Source of the DNA: Pseudomonas lini
GTDB taxonomy: Bacteria; Pseudomonadota; Gammaproteobacteria; Pseudomonadales; Pseudomonadaceae
Direction of reading: 5' to 3'
Assembly: GCF_964063345.1 (NCBI RefSeq)
Contig: NZ_OZ061318.1
Location: forward strand, 3,844,001 to 3,908,000
Length of the DNA: 64,000 nt
The translations under genes were made by a program, and so were the position numbers. The notes below the pieces were generated by a model that did not search any database, had not been told where the DNA came from, and saw nothing but the letters and a program-made list of their open reading frames with translations. This document shows positions 1 through 10,666 of the stretch, in pieces (the stretch's first letter is position 1; each line of letters begins with the position of its first letter).

Positions 1-32
1 AAAAGCCTGAGAAAGCGGTTGTGCCGTGGTGA
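1..32 (+). CDS. hflX: 3' end of an upstream gene, probably hflX
   Basis: A reading frame open from the left edge (codons from position 3) stops at TGA 30-32, giving only nine residues ending VVPW. The identity is inferred from synteny alone: in Pseudomonas the GTPase gene hflX lies directly upstream of hflK, and hflK begins 67 bases further on. The residues themselves are too few to support a family assignment. Confidence 0.45.
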   Translation, partial: KPEKAVVPW

Positions 33-98
33 CAGGCATTCTGTAGCATTGGTCGGCGCGCCGTGGGTGCGTCTTTGCTTTATCAGATGGAGAGCGCT

Positions 99-1271
99 AT
101 GGCTTGGAATGAGCCGGGTGGCAACTCGAATAATCAGGATCCTTGGGGTGGCAAGCGCCGCAATAACGGCGACCGCAAGGGACCACCGGATCTCGACGAG
201 GCCTTCCGAAAGCTGCAGGAAAGCCTGAACGGGTTGTTCGGTGGTGGTAAAAAACGCGGTGACGAGGGCGGCGGTTCGGGCAAGAGTGGCGGTTTCGGCG
301 GCCTGCTCGGCATCGGCCTGGTCGTGCTGGCGGCCGTGTGGCTGTACAGCGCTGTCTACGTGGTCGACGAGCAGGAGCAGGCCGTGGTGCTGCGCTTCGG
401 CAAATACTATGAAACTGTCGGCCCGGGCCTGAACATCTATTTCCCGCCGATCGATCGCAAGTACCTGGAGAACGTCACGCGTGAGCGTGCCTACACCAAG
501 CAGGGTCAAATGCTGACTGAAGACGAAAACATCGTCGAAGTGCCGCTGACCGTGCAGTACAAGATCAGCAATCTGCAAGACTTCGTGCTGAACGTCGATC
601 AGCCGGAAATCAGTCTGCAGCATGCGACCGACAGTGCCTTGCGTCACGTGGTGGGTTCTACCGCCATGGATCAGGTGCTGACCGAAGGTCGTGAATTGAT
701 GGCCAGCGAAATCAAGGAGCGTCTGCAACGCTTCCTCGATACCTATCGCACCGGTATCACCGTCACCCAGGTCAACGTACAGAGCGCAGCTGCACCGCGT
801 GAAGTTCAGGAAGCCTTCGACGACGTGATCCGCGCCCGTGAAGACGAGCAGCGTTCGCGCAACCAGGCTGAAACCTACGCCAACGGCGTCGTGCCGGAAG
901 CCCGTGGTCAGGCCCAGCGCATCCTCGAGGATGCCAACGGTTACCGCGACGAGACCGTCTCCCGCGCCAAGGGTGAGGCTGATCGCTTCACCAAGCTGGT
1001 GGCCGAGTATCGCAAGGCCCCTGAAGTCACCCGCCAGCGTCTGTACCTGGACACCATGCAGGAAATCTTCAGCAACACCAGCAAGGTTCTCGTGACCGGC
1101 AACAAGAATGGCCAGAACAATCTGCTGTACTTGCCGCTGGACAAGATGATCGACAGTGGTCGCAGCCCCGGCGCTCCAGTAACCGGCGCAGCAGCCAGCA
1201 GTAATGAAGTGAATGCGCGTGCGGCAGCTGATCTGCAGCAACAGCAAGCACGTACCAGGGAGAGTCGCTGA
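99..1271 (+). CDS. hflK: HflK, FtsH protease modulator subunit
   Basis: HflK forms with HflC a large SPFH/prohibitin-type membrane complex around the FtsH protease and modulates its access to membrane substrates. The 390-residue product has a Gly/Asn-rich cytosolic N-terminus, one membrane segment at about residues 68-89, then an SPFH domain starting near VDEQEQAVVLRFG and a long helical region rich in Ala, Glu and Arg. The ATG at 99 (MAWNEPGG) is preferred to the GTG at 63 because of a GGAG at 89-92 and the usual HflK N-terminus. The stop overlaps the hflC start (TGATG), so the two are translationally coupled. Confidence 0.95.
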   Translation: MAWNEPGGNSNNQDPWGGKRRNNGDRKGPPDLDEAFRKLQESLNGLFGGGKKRGDEGGGSGKSGGFGGLLGIGLVVLAAVWLYSAVYVVDEQEQAVVLRFGKYYETVGPGLNIYFPPIDRKYLENVTRERAYTKQGQMLTEDENIVEVPLTVQYKISNLQDFVLNVDQPEISLQHATDSALRHVVGSTAMDQVLTEGRELMASEIKERLQRFLDTYRTGITVTQVNVQSAAAPREVQEAFDDVIRAREDEQRSRNQAETYANGVVPEARGQAQRILEDANGYRDETVSRAKGEADRFTKLVAEYRKAPEVTRQRLYLDTMQEIFSNTSKVLVTGNKNGQNNLLYLPLDKMIDSGRSPGAPVTGAAASSNEVNARAAADLQQQQARTRESR

Positions 1272-2140
1272 TGAGCAATAAATCGCTGATCGCCCTTATT
1301 ATCGGCGTCGTCGTGGCGATCGTTGCCTGGAACTGCTTCTACATCGTGGCTCAGACCGAGCGCGCGGTGATGCTGCAGTTCGGTCGCGTGGTCCAGGCCG
1401 ATGTTCAGCCGGGCCTGCACGTGAAAGTGCCTTACGTGAACAAGGTGCGCAAATTCGACGCACGCCTGATGACACTGGATGCACCGACACAACGCTTCCT
1501 GACGCTGGAAAAGAAAGCCGTAATGGTCGATGCCTACGCCAAGTGGCGCGTGAAAGATGCCGAGCGCTTCTACACCGCGACTTCCGGCCTCAAGCAGATT
1601 GCCGATGAGCGTCTTTCCCGTCGTCTGGAATCGGGCCTGCGTGACCAGTTCGGTAAACGCACCCTGCACGAAGTGGTGTCCGGTGAGCGTGATGCGCTGA
1701 TGGCGGATATCACGGCTTCGCTGAACAAGATGGCTGAGAAAGAACTGGGCATCGAAGTTGTCGATGTCCGGGTCAAAACCATCGACCTGCCGAAGGAAGT
1801 GAACCGCAGCGTGTTCGAACGTATGAGCACCGAGCGTGAGCGTGAAGCTCGCGAGCACCGCGCCAAGGGTAACGAGCTGTCCGAAGGCATCCGTGCCGAC
1901 GCCGATCGTCAACGCCGCGTGCTGCTGGCTGAAGCCTATCGTGAATCCGAAGAGGTTCGCGGTGACGGTGACGCCCAGGCTGCTGCGATCTACTCCAAGG
2001 CATACGGTCAGGATCAGGAGTTCTACGCGTTTTACCGTAGCCTGCGTGCCTACCGTGAAAGCTTCGCGAACAAATCCGACGTTATGGTCCTGGACCCGGG
2101 CAGCGACTTCTTCCGTTACCTGGAAAAAGCCAAGCCTTGA
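1271..2140 (+). CDS. hflC: HflC, FtsH protease modulator subunit
   Basis: HflC is the partner of HflK in the periplasm-facing SPFH complex that regulates FtsH. The 289-residue protein has an N-terminal membrane anchor (about residues 5-24) followed by an SPFH domain beginning QTERAVMLQFG and a C-terminal helical tail with DPGSDFFRYL, a typical HflC ending. Its ATG overlaps the hflK stop codon. A strong hairpin-plus-T terminator lies about 90 bases downstream, so hflK-hflC end a transcription unit here. Confidence 0.95.
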   Translation: MSNKSLIALIIGVVVAIVAWNCFYIVAQTERAVMLQFGRVVQADVQPGLHVKVPYVNKVRKFDARLMTLDAPTQRFLTLEKKAVMVDAYAKWRVKDAERFYTATSGLKQIADERLSRRLESGLRDQFGKRTLHEVVSGERDALMADITASLNKMAEKELGIEVVDVRVKTIDLPKEVNRSVFERMSTEREREAREHRAKGNELSEGIRADADRQRRVLLAEAYRESEEVRGDGDAQAAAIYSKAYGQDQEFYAFYRSLRAYRESFANKSDVMVLDPGSDFFRYLEKAKP

Positions 2141-2226
2141 TACGACGTTGACCTGAATCATCCCCCGCCTGGCGGCTAAAGCCTCGGGCGGGGTGATCCT
2201 TTGGGAAAACGTGTGTATGATGCGGC

Positions 2227-2250
2227 AGCCGGGAAATTCCCGGCTTTTTT
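2227..2250 (+). terminator. Rho-independent terminator after hflC
   Basis: An 8-bp perfect stem, AGCCGGGA / TCCCGGCT with loop AAT, is followed directly by six T residues. It separates hflKC from hisZ. The 314-base gap between these genes also holds a GC-rich imperfect inverted repeat at about 2160-2200. Confidence 0.85.
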
Positions 2251-2454
2251 GCGTCTGCACGTTTGATTGCTGTTTTTATGCAGGCGCCCGAGTTGAATGA
2301 CTCGACAGGTTTTTCGAGGAAAGTGGTTGGTGAAGCCGATTTCAGGCTTTCGCCCCGTTGTTCATGCGCGTGGTTTGCACATGAGCCGACCATTTTCTGC
2401 TTCACTCAAGGCTCGCCCAAAGGCTTGTCGCCCGGATCATAGGGGAATGGCGTA

Positions 2455-3642
2455 ATGGCAACGGTAGACCGCTGGCTGCTGCCAGATGGCATCGAAGAAG
2501 TACTGCCACCGGAAGCTGCGCGCATCGAAGTAGCGCGTCGCCAGGTGTTGGATCTGTTCCAGAGCTGGGGTTACGAGTTTGTCGTGACTCCCCATATCGA
2601 GTACCTGGAGTCCCTGCTGACCGGCGCGGGTTCGGACCTCGATCTGCGTACCTTCAAGGTCATCGACCCGCAATCGGGCCGGCAGATGGGTTTCCGTGCC
2701 GACATCACGCCGCAAGTGGCGCGCATCGATGCGCACACCCTGCGTCGCGAAGGTCCGAGCCGTCTGTGTTATGCCGGTAGCGTGCTGCATGCTCAGCCGC
2801 GTGCCTTGTCGTCCTCGCGCAGCCCGATTCAACTGGGTGCCGAGTTGTACGGCGATGCCAGCCCAAGCAGCGACGTGGAAGTCATCAGCCTGATGCTGGC
2901 CATGCTGCAACTGGCCGATGTGCCGGATGTGCACATGGACCTCGGCCATGTCGGTATCTACCGCGGCCTGGCCCGCGCCGCCGGTTTGTCCGGCGAGGTC
3001 GAGCAACAGTTGTTCGATGCGTTGCAACGTAAAGCCATCGACGAGGTTATTACCTTGACCGAAGGCCTGCCGGCCGATCTGTCGGGCATGCTGCGAGCGC
3101 TGGTCGGCCTGTGTGGCGGTCGTGAAGTGTTGAGCGCAGCGCGTGAGCGTCTGGCCAATGCGCCGGCACCCGTACTGGCGGCCCTGGACGATTTGCTGGC
3201 AATTGCCGAGCGTCTGTCCACGCGTTTCCCGGAATTACCGTTGTATTTCGACCTGGGCGAGTTGCGCGGCTATCACTACCACACTGGTGTAGTGTTCGCC
3301 GTGTTCGTACCGGGTGTTGGCCAGTCCATCGCTCAGGGCGGTCGTTATGACGACATCGGCGCCGACTTCGGTCGTGCCCGTCCGGCAACTGGTTTCTCTA
3401 CCGATTTGAAAACCCTGGTGACCCTGGGGCGTGCTGAAATCGAGCTACCGTCTGGCGGTATCTGGATGCCTGACAGTACGGATGCAGCACTCTGGCAGCA
3501 GGTTTGCCAGTTGCGCAGTGAGGGTCAGCGTGTCGTTCAGGCATTGCCTGGGCAACTTTTGGCCGCCGCCCGTGAAGCGGACTGCGACCGGCAATTGATT
3601 CAGCAGAACGGGCTTTGGCAAGTATTGCCGCTGGCTTCTTGA
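2455..3642 (+). CDS. hisZ: ATP phosphoribosyltransferase regulatory subunit HisZ
   Basis: HisZ is a catalytically inactive relative of histidyl-tRNA synthetase that activates short-form HisG in the first step of histidine synthesis. The 395-residue product shows the class II synthetase-like core ([54 protein letters not shown]) but no C-terminal anticodon-binding domain. The start ATG at 2455 has an AGGGGAA about 10 bases upstream. It lies upstream of purA, as in other Pseudomonas genomes. A 7-bp hairpin (3650-3667) sits between the two genes. Confidence 0.95.
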   Translation: MATVDRWLLPDGIEEVLPPEAARIEVARRQVLDLFQSWGYEFVVTPHIEYLESLLTGAGSDLDLRTFKVIDPQSGRQMGFRADITPQVARIDAHTLRREGPSRLCYAGSVLHAQPRALSSSRSPIQLGAELYGDASPSSDVEVISLMLAMLQLADVPDVHMDLGHVGIYRGLARAAGLSGEVEQQLFDALQRKAIDEVITLTEGLPADLSGMLRALVGLCGGREVLSAARERLANAPAPVLAALDDLLAIAERLSTRFPELPLYFDLGELRGYHYHTGVVFAVFVPGVGQSIAQGGRYDDIGADFGRARPATGFSTDLKTLVTLGRAEIELPSGGIWMPDSTDAALWQQVCQLRSEGQRVVQALPGQLLAAAREADCDRQLIQQNGLWQVLPLAS

Positions 3643-4986
<1,344 letters not shown>

Positions 4987-5004
4987 TAAGTCGTTGATGT
5001 AAAA

Positions 5005-5034
5005 CACAAAGGCCCCTTAATTGGGGCCTTTGTC
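5005..5034 (+). terminator. Rho-independent terminator after purA
   Basis: Perfect 11-bp stem ACAAAGGCCCC / GGGGCCTTTGT with a six-base loop at 5016-5021. The T-tract is short and mixed (CGTTT), but the stem is strong and well placed between purA and the chemoreceptor gene. Confidence 0.8.
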
Positions 5035-5135
5035 GTTTATGCCTGTCGAACGGCATGACCTTTGCTGCGAACATTGAAAAGGCATCGTTTCTGACGTGCT
5101 ATCAATTTGATGGCGTCAAAGCAGAGGGATTTTCA

Positions 5136-7070
5136 GTGTCGGCCGTTCTCTCACTGTTACAAAGCCGTCTCTTGCGGCCCGTGTTCGTTACCCTTGGTAT
5201 CGCCCTCTTGGTGCAGGTGCTGGTGGCTGTCGCTCTGACCCGGAGCACGGTGACTGCGCTGGAAGCTGATTTGGGTATGCGGCTGGACGCCGACAGCCAA
5301 AAGCTCTCTGGTGAGCTTGAGCAGGCAGGACGTGAAGTCACGTCGAGCCTGGATAGCCTGTCCACCAGTACCCGTCAGCGCCTGACCGTCGGGCTGTCTT
5401 CGCGTCTGAAGGACGAGCAGGCACAACTGCGTACGACGCTGGAGAAGGACCTGAAGGAATCGGCCAACGACATGGCGCAGCTTCTGGCCTCGGTCGCACC
5501 CCGCGCCATGTGGGACAGCGACATTCCCACCCTGTCCGAATTCGCTCGCCGTGCCCAGCGAAATCCCAATGTGTTGTTCGTGGTCTACGACGACGCCACG
5601 GGCCAGCACCTGACGCGCTACCTCAACCGGGAGAACCCGATCAACAAGGCGCTTCTGGAAAAAGGCCAGGGCGAACGAGCGTTGGACAAAGTCCTGGATG
5701 CGGCGAAAAACGATCCGTCGGTCTACTACCTTGAAGCCTCGATCAACCCCAATGGGGTGGAGATCGGCAAAGTTTTGATGGGCGTCTCGACCGCCTCCGT
5801 GGAAACCGATCTGGCGGCACTGGACAAGCGCTTCTCGGCACTGATCGCCAGCAGCGATCAACTGGTGGGTGACAGCCTCAAAGGCGCGGCAGCTGACAGC
5901 GCAATGGCGATGCGCGGGCGTCTGCAATCGGCGCAGTCCACCGCCACTGAAATGAAAGCCAATACCACCACTGCCGTGCAGGAAGCTGCGGGGACTTTGC
6001 GCTGGCGCATCGGCATGGGCCTGGCGGTGGTGGGTTTTGGTGTGCTGCTGTTGCTGGCGGTGGTGCTGGGTCGTCGCGTGGTCAATCGCTTGAAGCTGCT
6101 GATCGCTGCCATGGATGACCTGGCGGCAGGCGAGGGCGATCTGACCAAGCGTGTGCAGATCAACAGCCAGGATGAGATTGGCGACATGGCCTCGGCGGTC
6201 AATCGCTTTGTGGATAAGTTGCAGCCGATCGTGCGGGAGGCGGGCGATGTGGCCCAGCGTACCGGCGTGGAAATCGGCGCCATGACCCTGCGCAATGCCG
6301 GCGCTGATGCGGCGGCGGGCATGCAGCGCGATGAAGTGGCCGAAAGCTTGCGCGCGTTGTCGCAAATGGCTGACGAAGCTCAGTCTGAAAGCCACGCCAT
6401 GCAGGCCGCCTTGCAGCAGGTGGTGGGCATTCGTCAGGCCACGGATGAAAACACTCGGACCTCGGCGAAAGTCGGCAGCCTGATCGAAGCATTGGCCGGG
6501 CAGGTCGACACCGGCGCGAAAGTCATCGAGCGCCTGGCGCAGCAGAGTGAGCAGATTGAAGTGGTGCTGACGGTGATTCACGGGATCGCCGAGCAAACCA
6601 ACTTGCTGGCATTGAACGCGGCCATTGAGGCGGCGCGTGCCGGCGAGACCGGTCGCGGGTTTGCTGTCGTGGCGGATGAGGTGCGGGCACTGGCGAGCAA
6701 GACTCAGAGCTCAACCGGCGACATTCAGGCTCACATCGTTGCGTTGCAGCAGGGCGCACGGGAGGCAGTTGCAGCGATTGGCCAGGCCGGACGTCAGGCC
6801 AGCGAAGGTTTGCTGGTGTTGCGCGACAGTGCGCGGTTGCAGCAGTCGGTGCAGGCGTCGGTCGAGCAGGTTCATGCGGCGATCGGTCTGGCGACCCAGG
6901 CCGCGGCGCATCAGGCGCAAGGTGCACAGGCCGTGCGGGGGCGGGTTGAGACCATTCATGCGCAGGCTGAGAAGGCTGCTCAGGCGGTGGTGGAGACCAC
7001 GGCGAGTGGCAAGGTGCTGGATGGTTTGGCGGCGCAGTTGAAGGCTAGCTTGGGGCAGTTCAGGGCTTAA
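5136..7070 (+). CDS. Methyl-accepting chemotaxis protein
   Basis: A 644-residue transmembrane chemoreceptor. Membrane segment 1 is at about residues 15-35, a roughly 250-residue periplasmic sensor region follows, membrane segment 2 is at about 290-313, then a HAMP domain ([14 protein letters not shown]), and the signalling tip [19 protein letters not shown] near residues 486-505. The GTG at 5136 is preferred over the upstream ATG at 5055 because AGAGGG lies just before it and the longer version adds 27 unconserved-looking residues. The sensor region is mostly helical and I do not recognise a known cache fold, so the ligand is unknown. The gene stands alone, with purA's terminator before it and a REPIN after it. 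Confidence 0.9.
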   Translation: MSAVLSLLQSRLLRPVFVTLGIALLVQVLVAVALTRSTVTALEADLGMRLDADSQKLSGELEQAGREVTSSLDSLSTSTRQRLTVGLSSRLKDEQAQLRTTLEKDLKESANDMAQLLASVAPRAMWDSDIPTLSEFARRAQRNPNVLFVVYDDATGQHLTRYLNRENPINKALLEKGQGERALDKVLDAAKNDPSVYYLEASINPNGVEIGKVLMGVSTASVETDLAALDKRFSALIASSDQLVGDSLKGAAADSAMAMRGRLQSAQSTATEMKANTTTAVQEAAGTLRWRIGMGLAVVGFGVLLLLAVVLGRRVVNRLKLLIAAMDDLAAGEGDLTKRVQINSQDEIGDMASAVNRFVDKLQPIVREAGDVAQRTGVEIGAMTLRNAGADAAAGMQRDEVAESLRALSQMADEAQSESHAMQAALQQVVGIRQATDENTRTSAKVGSLIEALAGQVDTGAKVIERLAQQSEQIEVVLTVIHGIAEQTNLLALNAAIEAARAGETGRGFAVVADEVRALASKTQSSTGDIQAHIVALQQGAREAVAAIGQAGRQASEGLLVLRDSARLQQSVQASVEQVHAAIGLATQAAAHQAQGAQAVRGRVETIHAQAEKAAQAVVETTASGKVLDGLAAQLKASLGQFRA

Positions 7071-7095
7071 GTTTTGTATTGTTTGTGCGGACGCC

Positions 7096-7185
7096 ATCGC
7101 GGGCAAGCCTGCTCCCACAGGATTTGTGCCGTACACAAATTTTGTATATGACCGCTCCCCTTGTGGGAGCGGGCTTGCCCGCGAT
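7096..7185. repeat. REPIN (paired REP palindromes)
   Basis: Two inverted REP units, one reading ATCGCGGGCAAGCCTGCTCCC and its opposite GGGAGCGGGCTTGCCCGCGAT, flank a spacer carrying GTACACAAATTTTGT. It lies between the convergent chemoreceptor and iron permease genes. Confidence 0.9.
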
Positions 7186-7192
7186 AGCGATC

Positions 7193-8758
7193 TCAACGGC
7201 TCAAGTACATCCGGGTTGTTAACAGGTACACAGGCAACCCCGACACCAGTATCAATAACGCCGCATAAGGCGCCGCCGCCGCAAACTCCACATTTGCGGT
7301 ATGCGCCCAGACTTCCGTCGCCAACGTATTCAGTCCGGTCGGACTCAGCAGCAGCGTCGCCGTCAGCTCCTTCATCGCATCCAGAAACACCAATGCAAAC
7401 GCTGCCCCCAAGGCAGGGAAGATTATCGGCAGCGTCACCCGACAAAACGCGCTGAAGGACGACGCTCCCAGCGTGCGTGCGGCCTCTTCCAGTTGCGGCG
7501 CTGCCTTGTTCAGCGCGGTGCGAATCGGCGCCTGTGCCAGCGGCAGAAACAGCAGCGCATAAGCAATCAGCAGCAGCGCCGAGGTCTGGTACAGCACCGG
7601 CACATAATGCAGGGCGAAATACACCAGGGTCAGCGCAATCACCAATCCCGGCAGTGCATGCAGCAGATACGGCAGGCGTTCGGCCCAGATTGCCAGTCGG
7701 CCTTTATGGCGCACCACCAACAATCCCACCGGCACTGCCAGCACCAGGCACAACGCCGCGCCACCGAGAGACAGCGCCAGAGACGACAACAAGGCCTCGC
7801 TGATCGCGGCCACCGGGAACGCCGCTGACGAACCCACCATCAGCCAGTACGCCAGCATCCCCAGGGGAATGCCGCTGCCGATGATTGCCAACAGCAGGCA
7901 GTAAAGCTGTCCGCCAGTCGTCCACGGCCCCAGACGAACCTGCTGCGCATGTCGCGCCGCGCCTTGGCCGGTGCGTACATGTCGACCCTTGCCACGCACG
8001 CGTAGCTCCAGCCATAGCAGCACCAGACACAGCGCCAGCAGCACCGCCGAGAGCATCGCTGCGTTAGCGTTACTGAATTCCAGCTCGAACTGTTGGTAGA
8101 TCGCTGTCGTGAAAGTCTGCAGGCCAATGATCGACAGTGCGCCGAACTCCACCAGCATGTGCAGCGCAATCAGCAGCGAACCGGCCAGCAGTGACGGCCA
8201 AAGCAGAGGCAGGGTGATTTTGAAGAACACGCCCCAGCGATTCTGCCCCAGGGTCCGTGCGGACTCCTCAAGAGATGGATCGAGATTGCGCAGGGTTGCC
8301 GCCACCGGCAGAAAAATCAGCGGGTATTTGGACAGGGTCATCACCAGGATCGCCCCGCCCAGCCCTTCGAAGTGAGCGCTCAACGAGACCCAGGTGAAAC
8401 TGCTGACAAACGCCGGCACCGCGAATGGCAGACACAGGATCACGCCCCATAGCCGTCGCCCCGGCAGATTGCTGCGTTCCAGCAGCCAGGCGAGCGACAG
8501 GCCAATCACGCCGCAGGCCAGCGTAACGCCCACCATCAGCGCCAGCGTATTACGCAGCAGGCCAAACACGTAGGGGCGCCACAACAGATGCAGCGCCTCG
8601 GCCCAGCCAGCTTGCCAAGTCTTGAGGCCGACATAAGCCAGTGGCAATAGACTGAGCACCACCAGCAGCAAAACCGGCAGCAACAACCAAATTGACGGAC
8701 GCTTGCGCCGTGGCACGTAGCCCCCGCGCAACGCGGGGGCAGATAACGATGCGCTCAT
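7193..8758 (-). CDS. Iron(III)-type ABC transporter permease, fused two-domain
   Basis: Inner-membrane permease of the FbpB/HitB type, predicted to move ferric iron delivered by the adjacent binding protein. The 521-residue protein has about twelve hydrophobic segments and two copies of the ABC permease EAA-loop motif (LEESARTLGQNRWGVFFKI and LEEAARTLGASSFSAFCRV), so it is a tandem fusion of two permease domains. Its ATG overlaps the stop of the binding-protein gene (TGATG). No ATPase gene is adjacent; an ATPase encoded elsewhere is required. Confidence 0.88.
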   Translation of the reverse strand: MSASLSAPALRGGYVPRRKRPSIWLLLPVLLLVVLSLLPLAYVGLKTWQAGWAEALHLLWRPYVFGLLRNTLALMVGVTLACGVIGLSLAWLLERSNLPGRRLWGVILCLPFAVPAFVSSFTWVSLSAHFEGLGGAILVMTLSKYPLIFLPVAATLRNLDPSLEESARTLGQNRWGVFFKITLPLLWPSLLAGSLLIALHMLVEFGALSIIGLQTFTTAIYQQFELEFSNANAAMLSAVLLALCLVLLWLELRVRGKGRHVRTGQGAARHAQQVRLGPWTTGGQLYCLLLAIIGSGIPLGMLAYWLMVGSSAAFPVAAISEALLSSLALSLGGAALCLVLAVPVGLLVVRHKGRLAIWAERLPYLLHALPGLVIALTLVYFALHYVPVLYQTSALLLIAYALLFLPLAQAPIRTALNKAAPQLEEAARTLGASSFSAFCRVTLPIIFPALGAAFALVFLDAMKELTATLLLSPTGLNTLATEVWAHTANVEFAAAAPYAALLILVSGLPVYLLTTRMYLSR

Positions 8759-9768
8759 CAGTTCAAGCCAACGTCACGTTCCAGGTCCAGGGCTTCTTCG
8801 GCGTTGCCGAGATCGGCTGGGGTGACTTTCGGCGCTTGCAGTTCGCTGAACGGCTTGAGGCCGCGATCAGATTCCATGCCTTTATGCAGCGGGTATTCGG
8901 CGGTGGTCTGGGTGATCACTCGCTGACCCTCTTCGCTCGCCATGTAGGCGAGGAATTGCTGGGCTTCCTTTGGATGCTTGCTGGATTTCAGCACCGCAGC
9001 GCTGGAAACGGTGATCAACCCGCCGACGTCGCCGCCGGTGAAGTAATGCAATTTCGAATCGAGCTGGCCTTTTTCACGCTGCAAGGCGAACCAGTAGTAA
9101 TTGTTCACCAGCACGGTGGCGACTTCGCCGTTTTCCACAGCCTTCAGCGCGACCATGTTGTTGCTGTAGGTTTTGCCGAAAGCGCGCAGACCAGTGAGCC
9201 ATTCTTCAGCCGCATCCATGCCATGCACTTTGATGATTGCTACGGCTTGTTCCTGAAATGCGCCGCTGGTGGGCACGAAGCCGACCTTGCCTTGCCACTT
9301 CGGATCGGAGAATTCCATTACCGACTTGGGCAAGTCCTTCTCATCGATCAGCTTGGGATTGAATGCAACCACGCGGACTCGCGCAGTGATACCGATCCAG
9401 GTTCCGTTCCCGGCAACGTAGTCCTTTGGCAGAACGGCGAGGGTAGCGGCATCGGTTTTCGCCAGCAGGCCTTGTTCGCCGAGTTTGTTCAGCGGTGGGG
9501 ATTCTTCGGTATAGATCACGTCGGCGGGGGAGCGATCGCCTTCTTCGACGATCTGGCTGGCGAGCTGGTTGCTGCTGCCCTTGCGCACATTGACGTGAAT
9601 CCCGGTCTTGGCTTCGAAGGCTTTGGCGACGGCGTCGCCGACTTCCTTATGTTGGCCGTTGTAGAGTGTCAGGGAAACCGGATCGGCGGCTTGGGTGAGG
9701 GGAGTGGCGAGTGTCAGGCCGAGCAGGGTGATGGTCAGGCCGCGGCGCAGGGTATTTCGAAACATCAT
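8758..9768 (-). CDS. Iron(III) ABC transporter periplasmic binding protein
   Basis: FbpA/HitA-like ferric-binding protein of the periplasm, 336 residues. A signal peptide covers about residues 1-27 (cleavage after LTQA). The mature part starts DPVSLTLYNGQH and holds the tyrosine pair in VLVNNYYWF, as expected for Fe3+-ligating tyrosines in this family. It is the first gene of a two-gene operon with the permease. The start may be either of two adjacent ATGs (9768 or 9765); AGGAA lies upstream. A candidate Fur box is about 45 bases before the start. Confidence 0.88.
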   Translation of the reverse strand: MMFRNTLRRGLTITLLGLTLATPLTQAADPVSLTLYNGQHKEVGDAVAKAFEAKTGIHVNVRKGSSNQLASQIVEEGDRSPADVIYTEESPPLNKLGEQGLLAKTDAATLAVLPKDYVAGNGTWIGITARVRVVAFNPKLIDEKDLPKSVMEFSDPKWQGKVGFVPTSGAFQEQAVAIIKVHGMDAAEEWLTGLRAFGKTYSNNMVALKAVENGEVATVLVNNYYWFALQREKGQLDSKLHYFTGGDVGGLITVSSAAVLKSSKHPKEAQQFLAYMASEEGQRVITQTTAEYPLHKGMESDRGLKPFSELQAPKVTPADLGNAEEALDLERDVGLN

Positions 9769-9811
9769 TCGCAGGGTTCCTCACTGTCGCATTGCAAAAT
9801 CTTGCAACAAT

Positions 9812-9831
9812 GATAAACGATATTGTTTCTC
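9812..9831 (-). promoter_or_regulatory. Candidate Fur box upstream of iron ABC operon
   Basis: GATAAACGATATTGTTTCTC resembles the Fur consensus GATAATGATAATCATTATC, with an exact GATAA half-site and an AT-rich imperfect palindrome. It lies 44-63 bases upstream of the binding-protein start. The match is moderate and was judged by eye. Confidence 0.45.
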
Positions 9832-9884
9832 ATGTGCGTCTTGCGGGTCTGAGGAGGGTTTGCTAGAGGGGCAGGGGCGAGTTT

Positions 9885-10006
9885 CTGTGGCGAGGGAGCT
9901 TGCTCCCGTTCGGCTGCGAAGCAGTCGTAAACCTGAAATTGCGGTATGACTAACGAGTGATGAGGGCCGCTTCGCGACCCAGCGGGAGCAAGCTCCCTCG
10001 TCACAG
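9885..10006. repeat. REP pair of the GGGAGCTTGCTCCC family
   Basis: Two inverted units, CGAGGGAGCTTGCTCCCG and CGGGAGCAAGCTCCCTCG, flank a spacer that itself contains GGCTGCGAAGCAGTC. This core differs from the GCGGGCTTGCCCGC family found elsewhere in the window. Together with the Fur box it fills most of the gap between the iron operon and the tRNA genes. Confidence 0.8.
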
Positions 10007-10044
10007 GGAAGTAATGGCTTGAAGTTTTCGAAAGCCAGAAACGC

Positions 10045-10067
10045 AAAAACCCGCTTTCGCGGGTTTC
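10045..10067 (-). terminator. Terminator of tRNA-Leu copy 1
   Basis: Stem AAACCCGC / GCGGGTTT with a T-run when read on the minus strand, 35 bases past the tRNA 3' end. A second 9-bp inverted repeat (AAATTCAAG / CTTGAATTT, 10072-10097) lies between tRNA and terminator and may be a processing structure. Confidence 0.8.
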
Positions 10068-10101
10068 TGTGAAATTCAAGATCGTGACCTTGAATTTGAA
10101 T

Positions 10102-10188
10102 TGGTGCCCAGAAGAAGACTCGAACTTCCACGACCTTGCGGTCACCAGCACCTGAAGCTGGCGTGTCTACCAATTTCACCATCTGGGC
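10102..10188 (-). tRNA. tRNA-Leu(CAG), copy 1
   Basis: An 87-nt minus-strand tRNA starting GCCCAGATGGTG and ending CTGGGCACCA, with the 3' CCA encoded. The acceptor stem GCCCAGA pairs with TCTGGGC. The anticodon stem CCAGC/GCTGG encloses the loop TTCAGGT, giving anticodon CAG, which reads CUG leucine. The long variable arm of class II tRNAs is present (TGACCGCAAGGTCG). The sequence is identical to the second copy 252 bases away. Confidence 0.97.
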
Positions 10189-10222
10189 ATAATCGCAAGC
10201 GTTGCCGCTGTTGATGTGGCGC

Positions 10223-10251
10223 ACTATACGGAGAGCATTTTGATCTGTAAA
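10223..10251 (-). promoter_or_regulatory. Sigma-70 promoter of tRNA-Leu copy 1
   Basis: On the minus strand, TTTACA (10251-10246), a 17-base spacer and TATAGT (10228-10223) form a near-consensus promoter whose start would lie about 28 bases before the tRNA. The GC-rich stretch after the -10 box (GCGCC) fits a stringent-control discriminator. Confidence 0.75.
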
Positions 10252-10290
10252 CCCCTGATTTAATTTTAATAAACCGGAAGCCTGAAATGC

Positions 10291-10315
10291 AAAAACCCGC
10301 TTTCGCGGGTTTTTG
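10291..10315 (-). terminator. Terminator of tRNA-Leu copy 2
   Basis: Same hairpin as at copy 1, AAAACCCGC / GCGGGTTTT, symmetric with A- and T-runs, located 39 bases past the 3' end of the second tRNA and upstream of the promoter of the first. Confidence 0.8.
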
Positions 10316-10353
10316 TATGAGCCTTGAAATTGATCTAATCTCAAGCTCGAAAT

Positions 10354-10440
10354 TGGTGCCCAGAAGAAGACTCGAACTTCCACGACCTTGCGGTCACCAG
10401 CACCTGAAGCTGGCGTGTCTACCAATTTCACCATCTGGGC
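10354..10440 (-). tRNA. tRNA-Leu(CAG), copy 2
   Basis: Identical 87-nt tRNA-Leu with anticodon CAG and encoded CCA. It has its own near-consensus promoter and terminator, so this is a duplicated transcription unit and not a co-transcribed pair. Confidence 0.97.
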
Positions 10441-10476
10441 AGTATCGGCAGCGCGTGTGCGTCGTCGATGGCGCGC

Positions 10477-10505
10477 ACTATACGGAGCGTCTTTTTAACT
10501 GTAAA
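10477..10505 (-). promoter_or_regulatory. Sigma-70 promoter of tRNA-Leu copy 2
   Basis: TTTACA (10505-10500), 17-base spacer, TATAGT (10482-10477) on the minus strand, matching the promoter of copy 1 in both hexamers and in the GCGCGCC discriminator. Confidence 0.75.
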
Positions 10506-10666
10506 CCCCCAGCATCGAAAAAACCTGGAAAATTTCTCCAGTGGTATTCAAATCGGCGTTGCGATGTCGATAAAGGGCTTTAGATGGGCTGTCATAGCCT
10601 GAAATTTCCCGTTTCATTACGCCTATGCCAAACTAACCCGCATATAGACAAGGTGAAAACTCTCTA

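Noticed and set aside
941..2260. Long minus-strand frame opposite hflK/hflC, and similar long frames opposite rnr, dnaB, braced genes and the ATP-grasp gene
   Set aside because: High-GC codon bias opens antisense frames. The sense genes are unambiguous and the antisense products have no recognisable features.
7126..7455. Plus-strand frame starting inside the REPIN and running over the permease 3' end
   Set aside because: Starts in a repeat, no ribosome site, and lies opposite a clear permease.
9885..10006. REP-like pair considered as a terminator or small RNA
   Set aside because: No T-run, and the same arms recur in Pseudomonas as a REP family, so a repeat is the simpler reading.
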